Origin: Rhynochetos jubatus
Taxonomy: Eukaryota > Chordata > Aves > Eurypygiformes > Rhynochetidae
DNA: 64,000 bases
Direction of reading: 5' to 3'
Assembly (NCBI GenBank): GCA_027574665.1
Contig: CM050655.1
Coordinates: forward strand, 2,046,001 to 2,110,000
Shown here: positions 35,801-47,979 of the stretch, piece by piece
Layout: the number at the start of each line of letters is the position of its first letter
Position numbering within the stretch: the first letter of the stretch is position 1
Translations under genes and position numbers: made by a program
Notes under the pieces: generated by a model
What the model was told of the DNA's origin: nothing
Seen by the model: the letters and a program-made list of their open reading frames with translations, nothing else
Databases searched by the model: none

Positions 35801-38800
35801 GTCAGCTGAATTAATTGTCTTAAACTTGGTGCTATTTAATAGGTTGGTGTTAATTTGGTTTTAATAAAACAAACCACACAATTTCCTGTCAAGGCACAAA
35901 GACCGTTTGTGGCAGGCGCCTTCAGTCCTGCAGAGACCTCCAGCCCGTTCCTCCCACATGGGGCTGTGGTGTCTTTGTCATGAATAGTTTGCATACCATG
36001 AGTCAAGCCGCCAAAATGCAAAACCAAAAGTATTTAAAAACCCAGTAAACCAACTTTTAATGGGTTGTATGATTTTTTTAATTTCTTTTTTTAATACGTT
36101 GATATAAATACAAGCATACACGTGTGCCATGTTTAGCTTCTCTAGCATTTAAAGGTGCTGTTGAGTCATTGCTCTCCTGTGATGTGAGAGGCTGCTTGGT
36201 GCATCCAGTGAGGAGTTGGTGATCGGAAAATGCAGTCTCTGTTTGGTTGTGATGAGTTTTTGTGTTTGGTTGTTTATGATTTGCTTTACCTCCCCTCCGT
36301 TTTCACCCAGAATAACCGGAAATCATCACCAGAAAGCACAGTGGCACTTGTGATTAAAGTGGAGTAGAATTTCGTGGTGGATTGCTGTGGCCTTTGGAAA
36401 ATTCTCCAGTGATTTCTCCTTAAATCAATGCTGCTTTGAGTTAAAAAAGAGATAAAATATGAGTTAAAAAAAGAAATAAAATCTCAACATGTCAACAAGG
36501 TCCATATGTTTCTAACAGAAAGGATTGATGTTGGTGAAGTGTCACTTTCCAAACTCTTCCCGAGGGGGTATTGTGTATGTACTTCCCCAAGGTTTCCTTC
36601 CTGCTGAAGCAGGGAGTCAGGGAACTTTATTTTTTATCTGTCTTGAAGCGTCTTTCCTCGGACAGCTTTTCTTTTCCTCTCTTCTACTATTTTTCATGTG
36701 GTGATTTGGTAAATTGGTTGAAAGTGCTCCAGATAGCAGGAGCATCTCCTATCAGTATCTGTTGGCTTTCACCCACAGCTAGCGGGTAAGGGAAATCACT
36801 GCTGCGCTTAGCATCACAACAACATAATTTCCTAATAAAACATAGCAGCAGAGCAAGAAGCACAAATAATAATATTTCTTTTTAAACACAACTGTTCTTT
36901 ATCTCCATGTTCTTCAAAGCTGGCATTTGATGTAGCGTTATGGGAAAGTTGTCTGTTGCCAGTGTATCATTTGCCATCTGCACAAACGCAAAAAGAAAAC
37001 CAGAATTTGCCTCTCTGCGTGAGAGGTGAAATCTTGTGCAAGCAACAGATTCTGCAGAGTTTCACTTGTTCTTTTTTTTTTTTTTCCTTTGCTCAAAGAG
37101 GACATTTAGGAATTAATTGGAAGTCAAAATTTTTGCTGAGAGCTGAAATATGATTGGGTTTTTAATTATGATTTTTTTTTCACCCTTCCTTTTGCTATTT
37201 AACAGCCTTCACAACTTTTACCCATTACTGCTAAGTGTGTTTGAAAGACATCTTTTCCGCCTTCATTTACAGAGACAGATCATTTTGCCCAACTCGTAAG
37301 GTGTCTGTGATTTATTTTTAACAGCCTATAATTTTGTGGGCATGAATTGGATTGCCGCTGTGTTTTCCTAACATCACTCTTGCTGGCTATTCTGCCACTG
37401 TTGTGTGATGGAAAACAGGCATAAAATATTATCCACTATTCATTGTGTTAAATCATTTGAGGGTTGTACAGAGGGCAGGGGGCAGATCTGCCTTGGAAGT
37501 TTGGTGTCCAGTGAAATACTTCTTCTAGCTGGCTGCTGTCATCAGGGTGGAAACTATGGTCTCAACTTCTGTCTCTGCTTCTTTTGTTTATGGTAGCCCT
37601 GTAAGAGTGAAATGTGACAGCTTGGATTTGTTCTGTTTGCACTGAGCATGTTAGGAGTTGGATTGATACAGCAAAGGAAGAATCACAGGAAGGCTGAGGT
37701 GGAACATGAGTGGGGGCAAAAGAGTTCAAATACTTGGCTACTTCTGTGGTTCACTTTCACATCCCAGTGAAGATGGTTACCCAGCCTTTCTTGCGCTTGG
37801 CAAAAGCCAGGAATGTGCTCAGCCCAAAATCTAGTTCTTAACTGAATGAATTCTGAACTGAACTAATGTAATTTTGAAGCATTTATGTTTCGCTGAGCTT
37901 TCCAAACCCTTTCACTTCGGCTTAGATATTCTGTTTATCCCCCTAGTTCCTTCTGATTTTCTTGGGGAAGTCTTCATGCCTAGTGCTGACATAAGAGAAA
38001 GGATTACACCTTTGTAAGTAGTAACACATAGCAACTGTTTCCAGATTGTTTGATACTCCAAAGCACTGCTGTTAATTCTAGTCCAAGTATGTTCCTGGTT
38101 AAACACCTACTTTCCTCATGCTAAGGAGCATAGAAATTGTTAGTTTATTGCAAAATAACTTAAAATTACTTCTGGAAGGTAAAGCTACGGAGCAAACCAC
38201 ATGCTGGTTTTACATAGTGGAATTATTCTGAGTTACACTGCTGTGATTGAAATCAGGATCAAACATTGTTTTACGTTCAGGGGGTGGAACTGAAAATTAG
38301 ATGTCAGCTCCTACTGTGGCATTTTTTTCAGTTGGTCAAATGCAGAGAGAAGTTTTTAATCCCACTGAGCCCTGAAAACATGCTAAAATACCCACATGTT
38401 TTTGGGCTACCTCTTCTCAGGAGCACCTGAGCACATACGAATTTATCTGATTTTTACCTTTATAATGTCACTGAGACATCAAATACTGTGACGTTCCACT
38501 AAATAAAACTGATGTAAAGGTTTACGTAACACCTCAGGGCGGTACAGTGACAAGTCACTCGCTTTACAGCCAAATACCAACCCAGATGCCACAGCGAGCT
38601 TGAAATACTGTTGCAGTTTGCTTTGCAGACATGAAGCATAGGTGAAGACACATTCTTCCTTTTCAAACAGGTAAATTCAGCTCTCTGAGGTGACCGTTTC
38701 ATTAATATCCAAGTGTTGGGTCCCCTCATGAGTATTGGTATGCTCAGTCCTGCTGGCTGGCCACAGTTCTGCCATGTTTGTATGAAAGCACTGAAGGCTT

Positions 38801-41800
38801 GCCACCAGTTCCTGCAAATGAATCTTTATCGACACACACAAGAAAAAGAAATCAGATAGTTTTCTCTCCCTTCAATTTTGGCAATTACTGATGCAAACCG
38901 TGTGTCCCTTCTGCGGTCAGGAATTGCTGGAGCAACTTTTTTCTTCCTTTGCCGTGGGAATACTTATTTTTCCCAAAGATAACTGGTGTGTTTTGGGCTT
39001 ATGCCACATGGACGTCCATCTGCAGGAGATCTTGCTCATTTCTGCTGTATGCAATAGCTAGAGCATCCTGGGATGTGAAAGGGGTTTTGGTTGCAAAGTC
39101 CTACAATAGCTGCAGTGTTAAAATAGGGTTTTGGCTGCTGAATCAGCTGGCCCCAACTCTTGCTCAGGAAAGGTTGCAGCAGCCTCCTGGAGAGCCTGAA
39201 TAAAAAGCTTACTGATTTACTGTAAAATAAACAAAGCAAATTTCAGAAACGCACTTTAGTCCTATTTGTTTTTATTATAAAGCTTATTTCGGTATATACA
39301 TAGCAGAGTTTATACAGTCCATATGCTAAAAAACCCCCACAACTCAAACTTCTTGGGAAGCTTTCACAGTTATGTGACTGTGTCAGTGTAGGTGGAAAAA
39401 AGTCTGGACTCAAATATGTAATTAGTTAAAGATGAATAAATGATTATTTCTGGCAATAGGTGTGCAACTGGCTTGTTATTTCAGGGTGTCTTTGAGAAAA
39501 TAATCATGCTATTTTTACTTGCTTTTGAAGTAAATGCAATGGTGAATTTTGTTGGAAATGTTTTTTCCCCAGCTGGTCTTTCAAGGAGAGTGGCCATGGG
39601 CTGAGGCAGAGACGTTTCTGTGTTCGCAGTGAGGTTGGTTTGTGAAAGCCACTGCTGCATCTTCGCAGTGCGTGACAGCATGAGTATCTTGTATAAAAGG
39701 GGATGTTACGTTGATGCTTCTTTTCTTTATTCCCCCTTCTGTGAGATGCCACGTGGTGCTTGAAAACACTTTGCATTTGCTGTGAAGGAAACTAGTGGTT
39801 TCTAAATGTGTGTAGGTCTCACCACGAGGGGCTCAGAAGCTGTGCTGCTGGGAAAAGTCAGTTAGGTATCAATTTCCCAGAAGTGTGAACCTGATTTGCT
39901 TAAAGTGCTCTTCCCCCAGGTTTCTGTCTGTCATAGTTGATGCTGGAAATGGTCACTATCTCATGCAATAGTATTTCTCAGAAATATAAAATACGGTGCC
40001 TTTGCTCTTCTGTGTATATGTGTTTTATAGCTGTGCATACTCTGAAAGACTGGATTTCTGTGGGGCTGACAATTCTGCTGTGGATTGTTTGCAGACCACA
40101 GCTGATTAAAATACAAGCAGTTTGGAGTTACTAGTTAGGATGATTGATAGGGTGAAAATTTTGAGAGCCAGATATCCCTTTCCTTCTTTTCTGAAGGCAA
40201 TAGTATCCCTGCATTCTCAGGTGCTCCCTGGGATTAAGCTATGTGGGTGCTATCGATGCTCCTGGGAGCTGTGGAAGTAAATCACACACAGCTCAAAGGA
40301 GGAAAAATAGAAAACTCTTGTCTCTTTGCAGCTGCACTGAGACCTGTTTTCTGCTTCAGAAATAAAAAGGTGGTAACACTTATAATAGCAAGAAAGGGGT
40401 CTGGCTTTGATCTTCCTTTCCCCTTTCCCAGTTCATGCTGCCAGAAAGTGATAGTTGCAAAGTGATGCCACCTCCGTACCTTGTGCTCTACTTCTGTTTT
40501 GCAGGTGCACTTCTAAGCCATGGGCTTCACGTCTGTTGCTTGAATTCATCTGAAGCTTGCCGTGCTCCCTGCCTCTTGAAGACTAACCTTATTTTACAAA
40601 AGACCATCCCCCTAAGATTAGATTTAGGAATATGTTCCCAAGGGCGTGGGCATGAGCCAGGTCATGGTAATGGAGTAAACATCTTTGAGACTCACAGGCT
40701 GAACTGGGCTGGCTGTAAAGTGCATGAGAAACAGTCAGAAACTGAGGAGTTTGCAGGTGTGACCCCAGTTTGGGCTCTGAAGTGCTATAGGCACTGTAGT
40801 GCTGTGAGATGATTACTTGGGCGTTCTTGTAAGCTGCAGTAAGCACAGAGGAGAGTAACAAAAGCCACGTAACGACATCTTCAAGGCTGTGTCTTTAATT
40901 CACTTCACAGTCTGATATCCTGGCAAGACAGAATAGTATTTTGAGACAGTTCCTAAATGTTCAGTATCAGAAGGATGCCAGTATATTTTTGTCTGAGAAG
41001 AGAGATAATTGTAGCACATGAAAAACATTTGATGGCAAATTTCAGCTTGAAGCACAGCAGAATACTCCATAAAAATGGTAGACAGGGTAGACATTTTAAA
41101 AGTATTTTGCTTTCTTTGTTTTAAAACCCATTAGACAGAAAAGCTTCCCTTTCCAAAAGATTCTCTCTTTCAGGTTGTTAGGACCCTGACAAGAACAAAC
41201 GTGCATTGCTTTTGCTGGTTTGAATGCACGTATGTGGCATGTTGCTGGTTAAGCTTGCAACAAACCAGGCAGCAGATGCAGTTTGCCCCATGGTTGCAAT
41301 GGTCGACTTCCTTGCGGCATTGAAAGGAGTTGTGCACTGGCAGCTCCATCATTAGAATGACTGAGTCATTATATCTTTAAAATAAGCTGAGCTCTTCTTA
41401 CAAACCTGTGTTTTGGAGTAATTCAGTTGTTCCAGCCTTCCTGGCTGTGGGGCAGCACAATATTTCTGTGTGTGGATGTCTAGGAGTCAAGGCAAATAGC
41501 TGTCTGCAGTCTGCAACTTCAATTACACAGGCTTTAATTAGCAGTGCTACTCTGGGAGGGCTTGTTTTCCTTTTTTTTTTTTCCCTTTTCTAAAGGAAAC
41601 TGAAGAAGTTTTAATTTCCATGCAAACCTTTCTCCCACTTTCTTAGGCACCTGTGGCAGAGGAGGACCTTTCCACAGCCAGTATCTGCCACTGGGGATGG
41701 TACTTAGTCCCTGACAGCCGCCAGTAGAAATGGAGTAGGAAATGCTGAACAGCTTTAGCAATTAGCAGTTCCGAATCGGCCAAGAAATGAGAGTTAACAC

Positions 41801-44800
41801 CATCTATATTTCAAAAAATACCAAGGGACCTGTCATGAGACATTACGCTCTTCTCTCATCCTGTGAACAGCTATTCCCAGTAGTGCGGCTGGTTCCCAGC
41901 TGCTGCTGGGGCAAATTCAAAGGGACAAATCCAATTTGCTGATTTACAAATACCATGCCCTGCAAAACGTGGGATGCTTGGAAGGCCTTAGCTTGTGTGA
42001 TGAATTGTATCTGTCGAATCTTTGGTTTGCAGCGGCTAGTGTACACGTTACATAAATCAGTAGTGGGAAATACCACTAGTCCCTCTGCAAAAAGCATAAT
42101 ATTGGGCTGGGTTATTTGTTGTGTTACCAAAATGTTTTGTAGGTAACCCATTTCAGCATAAAACACTGTGCTGTTTGAACCTGATGGGTTTCAAATGCGG
42201 CTTTAAGTTACATTAAGCTTAGCAGCAACATGGAGTTTCTATTTACATCTCTGCCTCTCATTCTTTCAAGCAGCGCTTAATGTGAAAGTCAGGCAGGCTT
42301 GTTTGTTCTTGCAGGTATTAACTGAATGTTTTTATGGTGATGTCCAGGCTTCCCACTGTCCGTTTATCTAAAATCTGATACAAATGCACAAGGGAGATAC
42401 TGTCCATTTATTCCTCATGAGAGTGGGATCGGATATTTTCACTTCCCAAGCTGCCAGCGTGGCTGACTGCCTTCCCAGCACTGCTGTGGGATGTCAGGAG
42501 AGATATGAGGGGAAAAATGAATTTTTAATGGTGCTTATGCTCTGGGAGACATGTTGCAGCTGCCATCGTTCTTTTCTCCTTTACTGTCACTCTTTGCCTT
42601 CATAACACTTTTTTTTGGTGGCGAATGGGGCAGAAGAGATATTTTCCTTCTGACCTGGGCAGCTGAGGAGGAGTTTGCCACAGACCAAGTGCAATCTTCA
42701 GTCTGCTTGGCACATGCTGCAGGACCACAGTATCGTGGAGGAAATCCAAGGTTTGATAGCACAACTTCTAAAAGAATGAGAAAATAAAAGGTAATAATTT
42801 TCTGTTTCTGTTCTGTGTCATATCTATCAGTTGATCTCTTTGCATCCTTGCTGAGATATCTTGTCGTGAGTGCAGGACACATCAAAGCCTGGGACTGACA
42901 CTTGCTAACCAAAACCAGTGATATTGTAGGCAAGTTTTTCCTCCAATGTGATTTTTTTCCCCCTTTCATCAAAGAGCAGATGGATACCCTCAGTCATAAT
43001 TAATTTCATTTTAGATCACAGCTAAAACAGAATAATACAAAGCGTTTTGAAGCCTGGAGTTTTTGCCTCCCATGGCAGGCTAAGAGGCATTACAATAAAA
43101 TGGTGGCTGAAAACAGGTAAAACCTCCCAGACGCAATAGGAAAACCCCTTTGGTCTTTGATTCCCCTTCTTTGGCATACACCTATTGCAAGTCAGTCCTT
43201 TGTGTTTGCCGTCACTTCCAACAGCTATACAGAAATTTTGGGAGAAACATGGCAAATTACAAGTATTTTAAAAAAATGTTATGTATTACTGCAGTATTGT
43301 TCTCACAGGGTCCATTTTGATGAAATCTTGAGCCTTTAAATACAGTGGACGGCCCAAGATTACTACGTGGTTTGCACGAACCAGTCTCCAGTTTCTTCAC
43401 TGAATCAAAACCCATCATTTCGGTCACCTGTACATGAGACCCACTGCATGTGCAGCAGGTTTTCTGCGGTGTAAATGGTTATGTCTAGGCTGGCTTGTTC
43501 TGGGGAGAAGAGGGCCTCTCCTACATGAGGCAAGTGAAGAAAGGGGGAAGCGGGAGAGAACTGCCCATGGCATGTGCATCCAAATGCAAAACAAGGTTCG
43601 TTTTAAGGGTACCACTCCAGGAGCAATGTCTGATAATTATGGGAATTTTTTTATCCTTATAATATATCAAATACATAAGGATAACAGCCTAGCACCACCT
43701 TGGAAAGAAAGACTGGAAGAGGGGATTGAAAGCTCCTTCCTGAGCTGTGGGGAAAAGCCCAGCATGAAATACTCACTGAGGGTTGTAGAAGATGTTGCAT
43801 GAAGTTCAAGGAAGAGGAGGAGTGTTTGTTCTAAGTCTACATAAAGCTTGTGAAAGCTGTATCTATCCATGGGGAACACAGGAGGACAGGTAAAGCGCTC
43901 TGTCTATTGGTCTGATGGAGTAAGTTAAAGGGAAGATACTCGGCGAGATCTGAAAAGGAGAGAGGTGGCTTGGGTGAGGCCGAGTGAGTATCTAGAGAAC
44001 TGGAAAAGTAGGTATCTATTATTAAAATAATCGCATGAAGAGCTTGATGGCAGTTTTTCCTTTTGTTTAACTTCATAAAGCTTTTCCATGAAGGTTATCT
44101 GCAGCAGAATGACAGTTCCTGTTTCAGTCTGTGCTTAAATTAATAGTAGCCTGTTGACACAAATTAATTACATTTTAAACCATTATTAATAGCCTCTAAA
44201 GAGAAACTTCTTTTGCATTCAAGTTGCCTTAAATTAGTGCTGCTAGACAACTGGTTGGTTGGTAGAGGTGGGTTTCTTCATGAAATCTAGATAGGGTTTT
44301 AATCTACTTTAAAATGTGAAAATAGGCGTGCTGATAATGTTGTTTCCTGTCAGTTCTCTTGCATGAGTAGCATTAACATACAGTGGCTGTTTTGATTACT
44401 CTGTTTTAGCAGTCGAGCATTTTTGCCATGACCTGCTGGGACACCACTTTCTGTTCAAATTTCCACCACTACATTTCCTTTTAAAAAGAGTTTGTTACCA
44501 GCATGTGATAAATAAGATAAGGAAGAACCTGCCAGGTTTTAGTACCTTCTTTCATTTTCTGCTCAGAGGTGACTGATACACTTTTCTTTCCTTACTTTTC
44601 CCCTTTTCTCCACTGTCCCTTGGTAAATTACTATAATCCAATTTTGGGCTTTACGGAATCGTAGCCTTTTAAGGAACTAGGTAAGCCAGATGTTGAGAGG
44701 TTGCACTGCAAAGCTTATTAAATATCTGGGGAAAGAAGATCACTGAGCTTCAGTGAATAATGGTTTTGTTTAACAGAGTAAAATTGCATGGAAAATCTTT

Positions 44801-47667
44801 CAGTAAAATGGCACAATGGAAGGCATAGTTCTTGTGTAAAGAGTCTTTCTGGAGTTCTTCCTCACCTGTTTTGATTTTTACTGTAAAACAGGATTCTTCA
44901 GTGCTCATCAAACATCTCAAACTTGTCTGCTCTCTGGAGTATAACGGATCTAACAAATGAGACTCATGAATTTCATTGCTGATGCAGTGTGTTCATCATC
45001 CCTGGGTTTTACTATCTGCCACCTGTCACTACGTTTTGCTTTGATTTCTCTTAAAAAAGAAAAAGGCAATAACCAAAAAGATCAGTAGCTTTTATTGTTA
45101 TTAATCACGTATATTAAGTCAAAAACAGTAGAGGAGATGCCCTATTGTTTACCTGCAGGCAGCCTGACACTGAGCATCTTGCAGCAAGGCAGCAGTCAGG
45201 TGAGAGACTGAACATAGGACCTGTTTGCTCTGTACGTTTTGGCATAAATTCCAATGTAAAGGCTACAGATTTTATTATTGTTGGCCAGACACACTGTCAG
45301 AAGGAGAGTAGTGCCAGTGGGAGCAACGTATGGAGTCAACCCAACTCTTGAACAGCAACAAGCTATGTGGCATGTGTAATCTCACATTTTCTTCATGCAT
45401 ACAATGGTCTTTTAATATTCTGGCATATTAAATAGAGTGAGGAGAGGAATTTTTTTTCCTCAGTTTTAAACTCCGGCCAATGTAGCCCTGTAATTCCCCT
45501 CTACGGCTGTTTCCCAGGCAACTGGCACACAGCCACAGCAATAAACGGCAAAATACCTGCACCCTGTCCCTCCTTGAAATGCTACAAATATAAAGTAAGG
45601 CACGAAAGTATGTGAGAAATCCTATAACATAAATAGTTTATTAAGCAGATGGGCTCCTCTGACTCATCCGTCGGGGAGGAGTTGCAATGCTTGAGCAGCC
45701 GATGTCCCTTTGCAGTTCGTTCAAGGGGCAGGGTGTCAACCGTGTGAGTGAGAGTGCACTGATGTCTGGGCATGTTTGTGTATTGTGGAGATCTTTTCAG
45801 TAGATAAGGAGAGAGAGTTTGTGTGTATATTCATATATATTTAAGTTAAATAAAAAACAGTCTCAGACACTGCAGAAGCTGGAGGTGCAGCAGATGGCAG
45901 TTGCTTTTTTGGGTCTTGATTTCCTGGTTCTTGCAAAATGGCTAATAGAAACCCTTGTCAGCAGCTTATGGTGAGGGCATTTTCATGTAGGAGTGTTGTT
46001 GCCATGCCCACAACTTGGAAGGGGACATTTCTCCAACTCCTTCCTCTGGCATTCATCAGCAAGCTGGCTGCATGAGTTTGGGACATCAAGTATAGGCCCA
46101 ACAGTGGCATCTCTAGTCTGGTCCATCAGTATCTCTTTACCTTATACTTACAGGTAAGAAAGAGCCAGCATGTGTTTTCATGTTCACTTTTGGATTTTTA
46201 CTTCTACGGTAGCAGTGGATGTTGGAAATAACTCCCTTATTTTAAAGGTAACATTTCTTCCATGAGCAAATTAAGCCTCATCTCATGGGCTCTTTGTCTT
46301 TGTCACAGGGCAAGGTCCTGTCTTGACGACCTGCCCGGTAAGGCTGATGAATCATTCCACTTCGAGCAGCGTCTAAGGCATGTTAGTGCATGTCTGCCGA
46401 AACCCTCCGCTTCTGCTGTAGTGAATATAAGAGTCATTTATCCACGGCCACTGACAGCTGGAAACCTGTGTGCCCCCTACTCCTGCGTGTTTTTCGCAGG
46501 CTACAGTGCAACTAATGAAGTGACAAGGAAGGAGGACAGGGTGGCGGTAGCAGAAAACGTACTGCGGGCCAGATAGATTGATTACAGCACCGGGAATTTG
46601 TGTGTGCCAGACCTGTGGGTGCGATGGAGATGAAAAACAGTTTTGACTGGGGAGGAGACACTGCTGGCAGAAGAGCTGGGTTGATGGGCACATGGTAAAG
46701 ACCAACTTTTCAGGACCATTGGCTTCTTTCATTGCCAACTTCTCTGTTTCCCTGGAGAAAAGGCTGGCTCAGATCCACCTGGGAGGAGAAGTAGTCTAGA
46801 AGAGGTCCCAGAGGAGGTGGGTCGTGTCGAGGGACTTCTACCAAGAACAGCTTTTATCTGGATTTTCTCAGAGATTTCTCAGATTGTCTGAGAGATCCAA
46901 CAAAATCTGCTGAGGATAATGCTTACCCAAAGCATTAATGAAGGCAATCAGTGAGACTTTGGGCTTTATAACTGCTACTTGTGTGCCTGAGCTTTCTGCT
47001 TGGCAGCAGGGGGTGGATTGCATCTAAACAGGTGATCAGTCAACTTAAGTAGCCTCCTCGACAGTACCTTCATCATTTTTTGTCAGTCAAATCGTATTCT
47101 GTTATTAAAAAGAAGAGTAGCAAGTGGGTTTGGAAAACCTTTACTCTTATCTGAGAATTTCTTGTATATTTTCTGCTTTAAACAGCAAATAATACTGCTT
47201 TCTATGGTTTGTTGGTTGATGGTGGTCTAATACCTATATTAGCATCTTTGATACTTATCAGCCTGCTCTCCTACGTTAATGAAAGTGTATTCTGTTTCCA
47301 TGAGTTTTCTCCAAATTCCCTATTAGCCCACTTAAGAGGGGCATAGAGTTCTTGCCTATATCTATGTGCTCACGAGTTTGTCAGCATGGGTGGGAAGGTG
47401 GAGGATGGAGACTCCTGCCTATGAGGCGCTGTCCATCTGTGGAGAGGGCAGGGATAAATGCAGAGGAATGGCTGTGGACATATGAGCTGGTTTCCTTCAG
47501 ACTGTCTCCTGCTGAGAGCAGAAGACTTTGTTTCATTTTCAGAGAAGGATGCAGGTTGGAGGGAGAGACTAAACTGTAACTTTTTTTCTCTTTCCAGATC
47601 AGGTTATGGAGAACTGTATACCTCTTTGCTGTTGGTATTCATGTAAAACTTCTGAGGCAGTCATGGG
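32823..47667. other. Unique non-coding stretch, no gene recognised
   Basis: No gene seen in nearly 15 kb. The longest open frames are 161 codons (32903-33388, +), 145 codons (42535-42972, -), 125 codons (40435-40812, +) and 122 codons (43434-43802, +). None has a domain I recognise, and the 161-codon frame is rich in Ser, Phe and Cys, as expected for AT-rich DNA read by chance. T runs occur at 37072-37085 and 41571-41582, a local tandem duplication at 36438-36484, and an AT-rich homeodomain-site-rich patch at 44120-44230. A 29-base microexon-like segment at 46309-46337 is discussed under findings. Confidence 0.55.
36438..36484. repeat. 23/24-bp tandem duplication, A-rich
   Basis: gagttaaaaaagagataaaa occurs twice, head to tail (starting at 36438 and 36461), with an extra A and one substitution in the second copy. 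A local duplication in low-complexity DNA. Confidence 0.88.
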
Positions 47668-47979
47668 CCTGCTGGGGGGGGGGACTTTTTACAAGGGTCT
47701 GTAGTGACAGGACAAGAGGTAATGGGTTTAAACTGAAAGCAGGGGGATTTAAATTAGATATCAGGAAGAAGTTCTTCCCAGAGAGGGCAGTGAGGCACTG
47801 GGACAGGTTGCCCAGAGAAGCTGTGGATGCCCCATCCCTGGAAGTGTTCAAGGCCAGGCTGGATGAGGCTTGGAGCAAGCTGGTCTAGTGGAGGTGTCCC
47901 TGTCCATGGCAGGGGGATTGGAACTAGATGAGCTTTAAGGTTCCTTCCAACCCAAACCATTCTATGACTCCATGATTCT
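47668..47979 (+). mobile_element. CR1 LINE, short 3' end
   Basis: A strongly 5'-truncated copy starting in a G run (ten G at 47674-47683), then gactttttacaagggtctgt and the last ORF2 stretch, whose + strand reading is broken. The 3' tail is tggtctagtggaggtgtccc, ttccttccaacccaaaccat and attctatgactccatgattct, where the second octamer has changed. It looks closely related to the 58.8 kb copy (tagattagatatcaggaaga-type block in both). It does not carry the deletion seen in the 32 kb copy. The antisense frame at 47639-47878 is a shadow of the repeat. Confidence 0.95.

Noticed and set aside
37676..37720. aatcacaggaaggctgaggt resembling an eroded minus-strand CR1 3' tail
   Set aside because: Only about 20 bp of weak similarity, with no CR1 sequence following.
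42535..42972. 145-codon open frame on the minus strand
   Set aside because: No recognised domain, overlapped by a + strand frame, and length within what chance can give.
44648..44680. acggaatcgtagccttttaa resembling a CR1 octamer end
   Set aside because: The gggttggaaggg block that should follow is absent.
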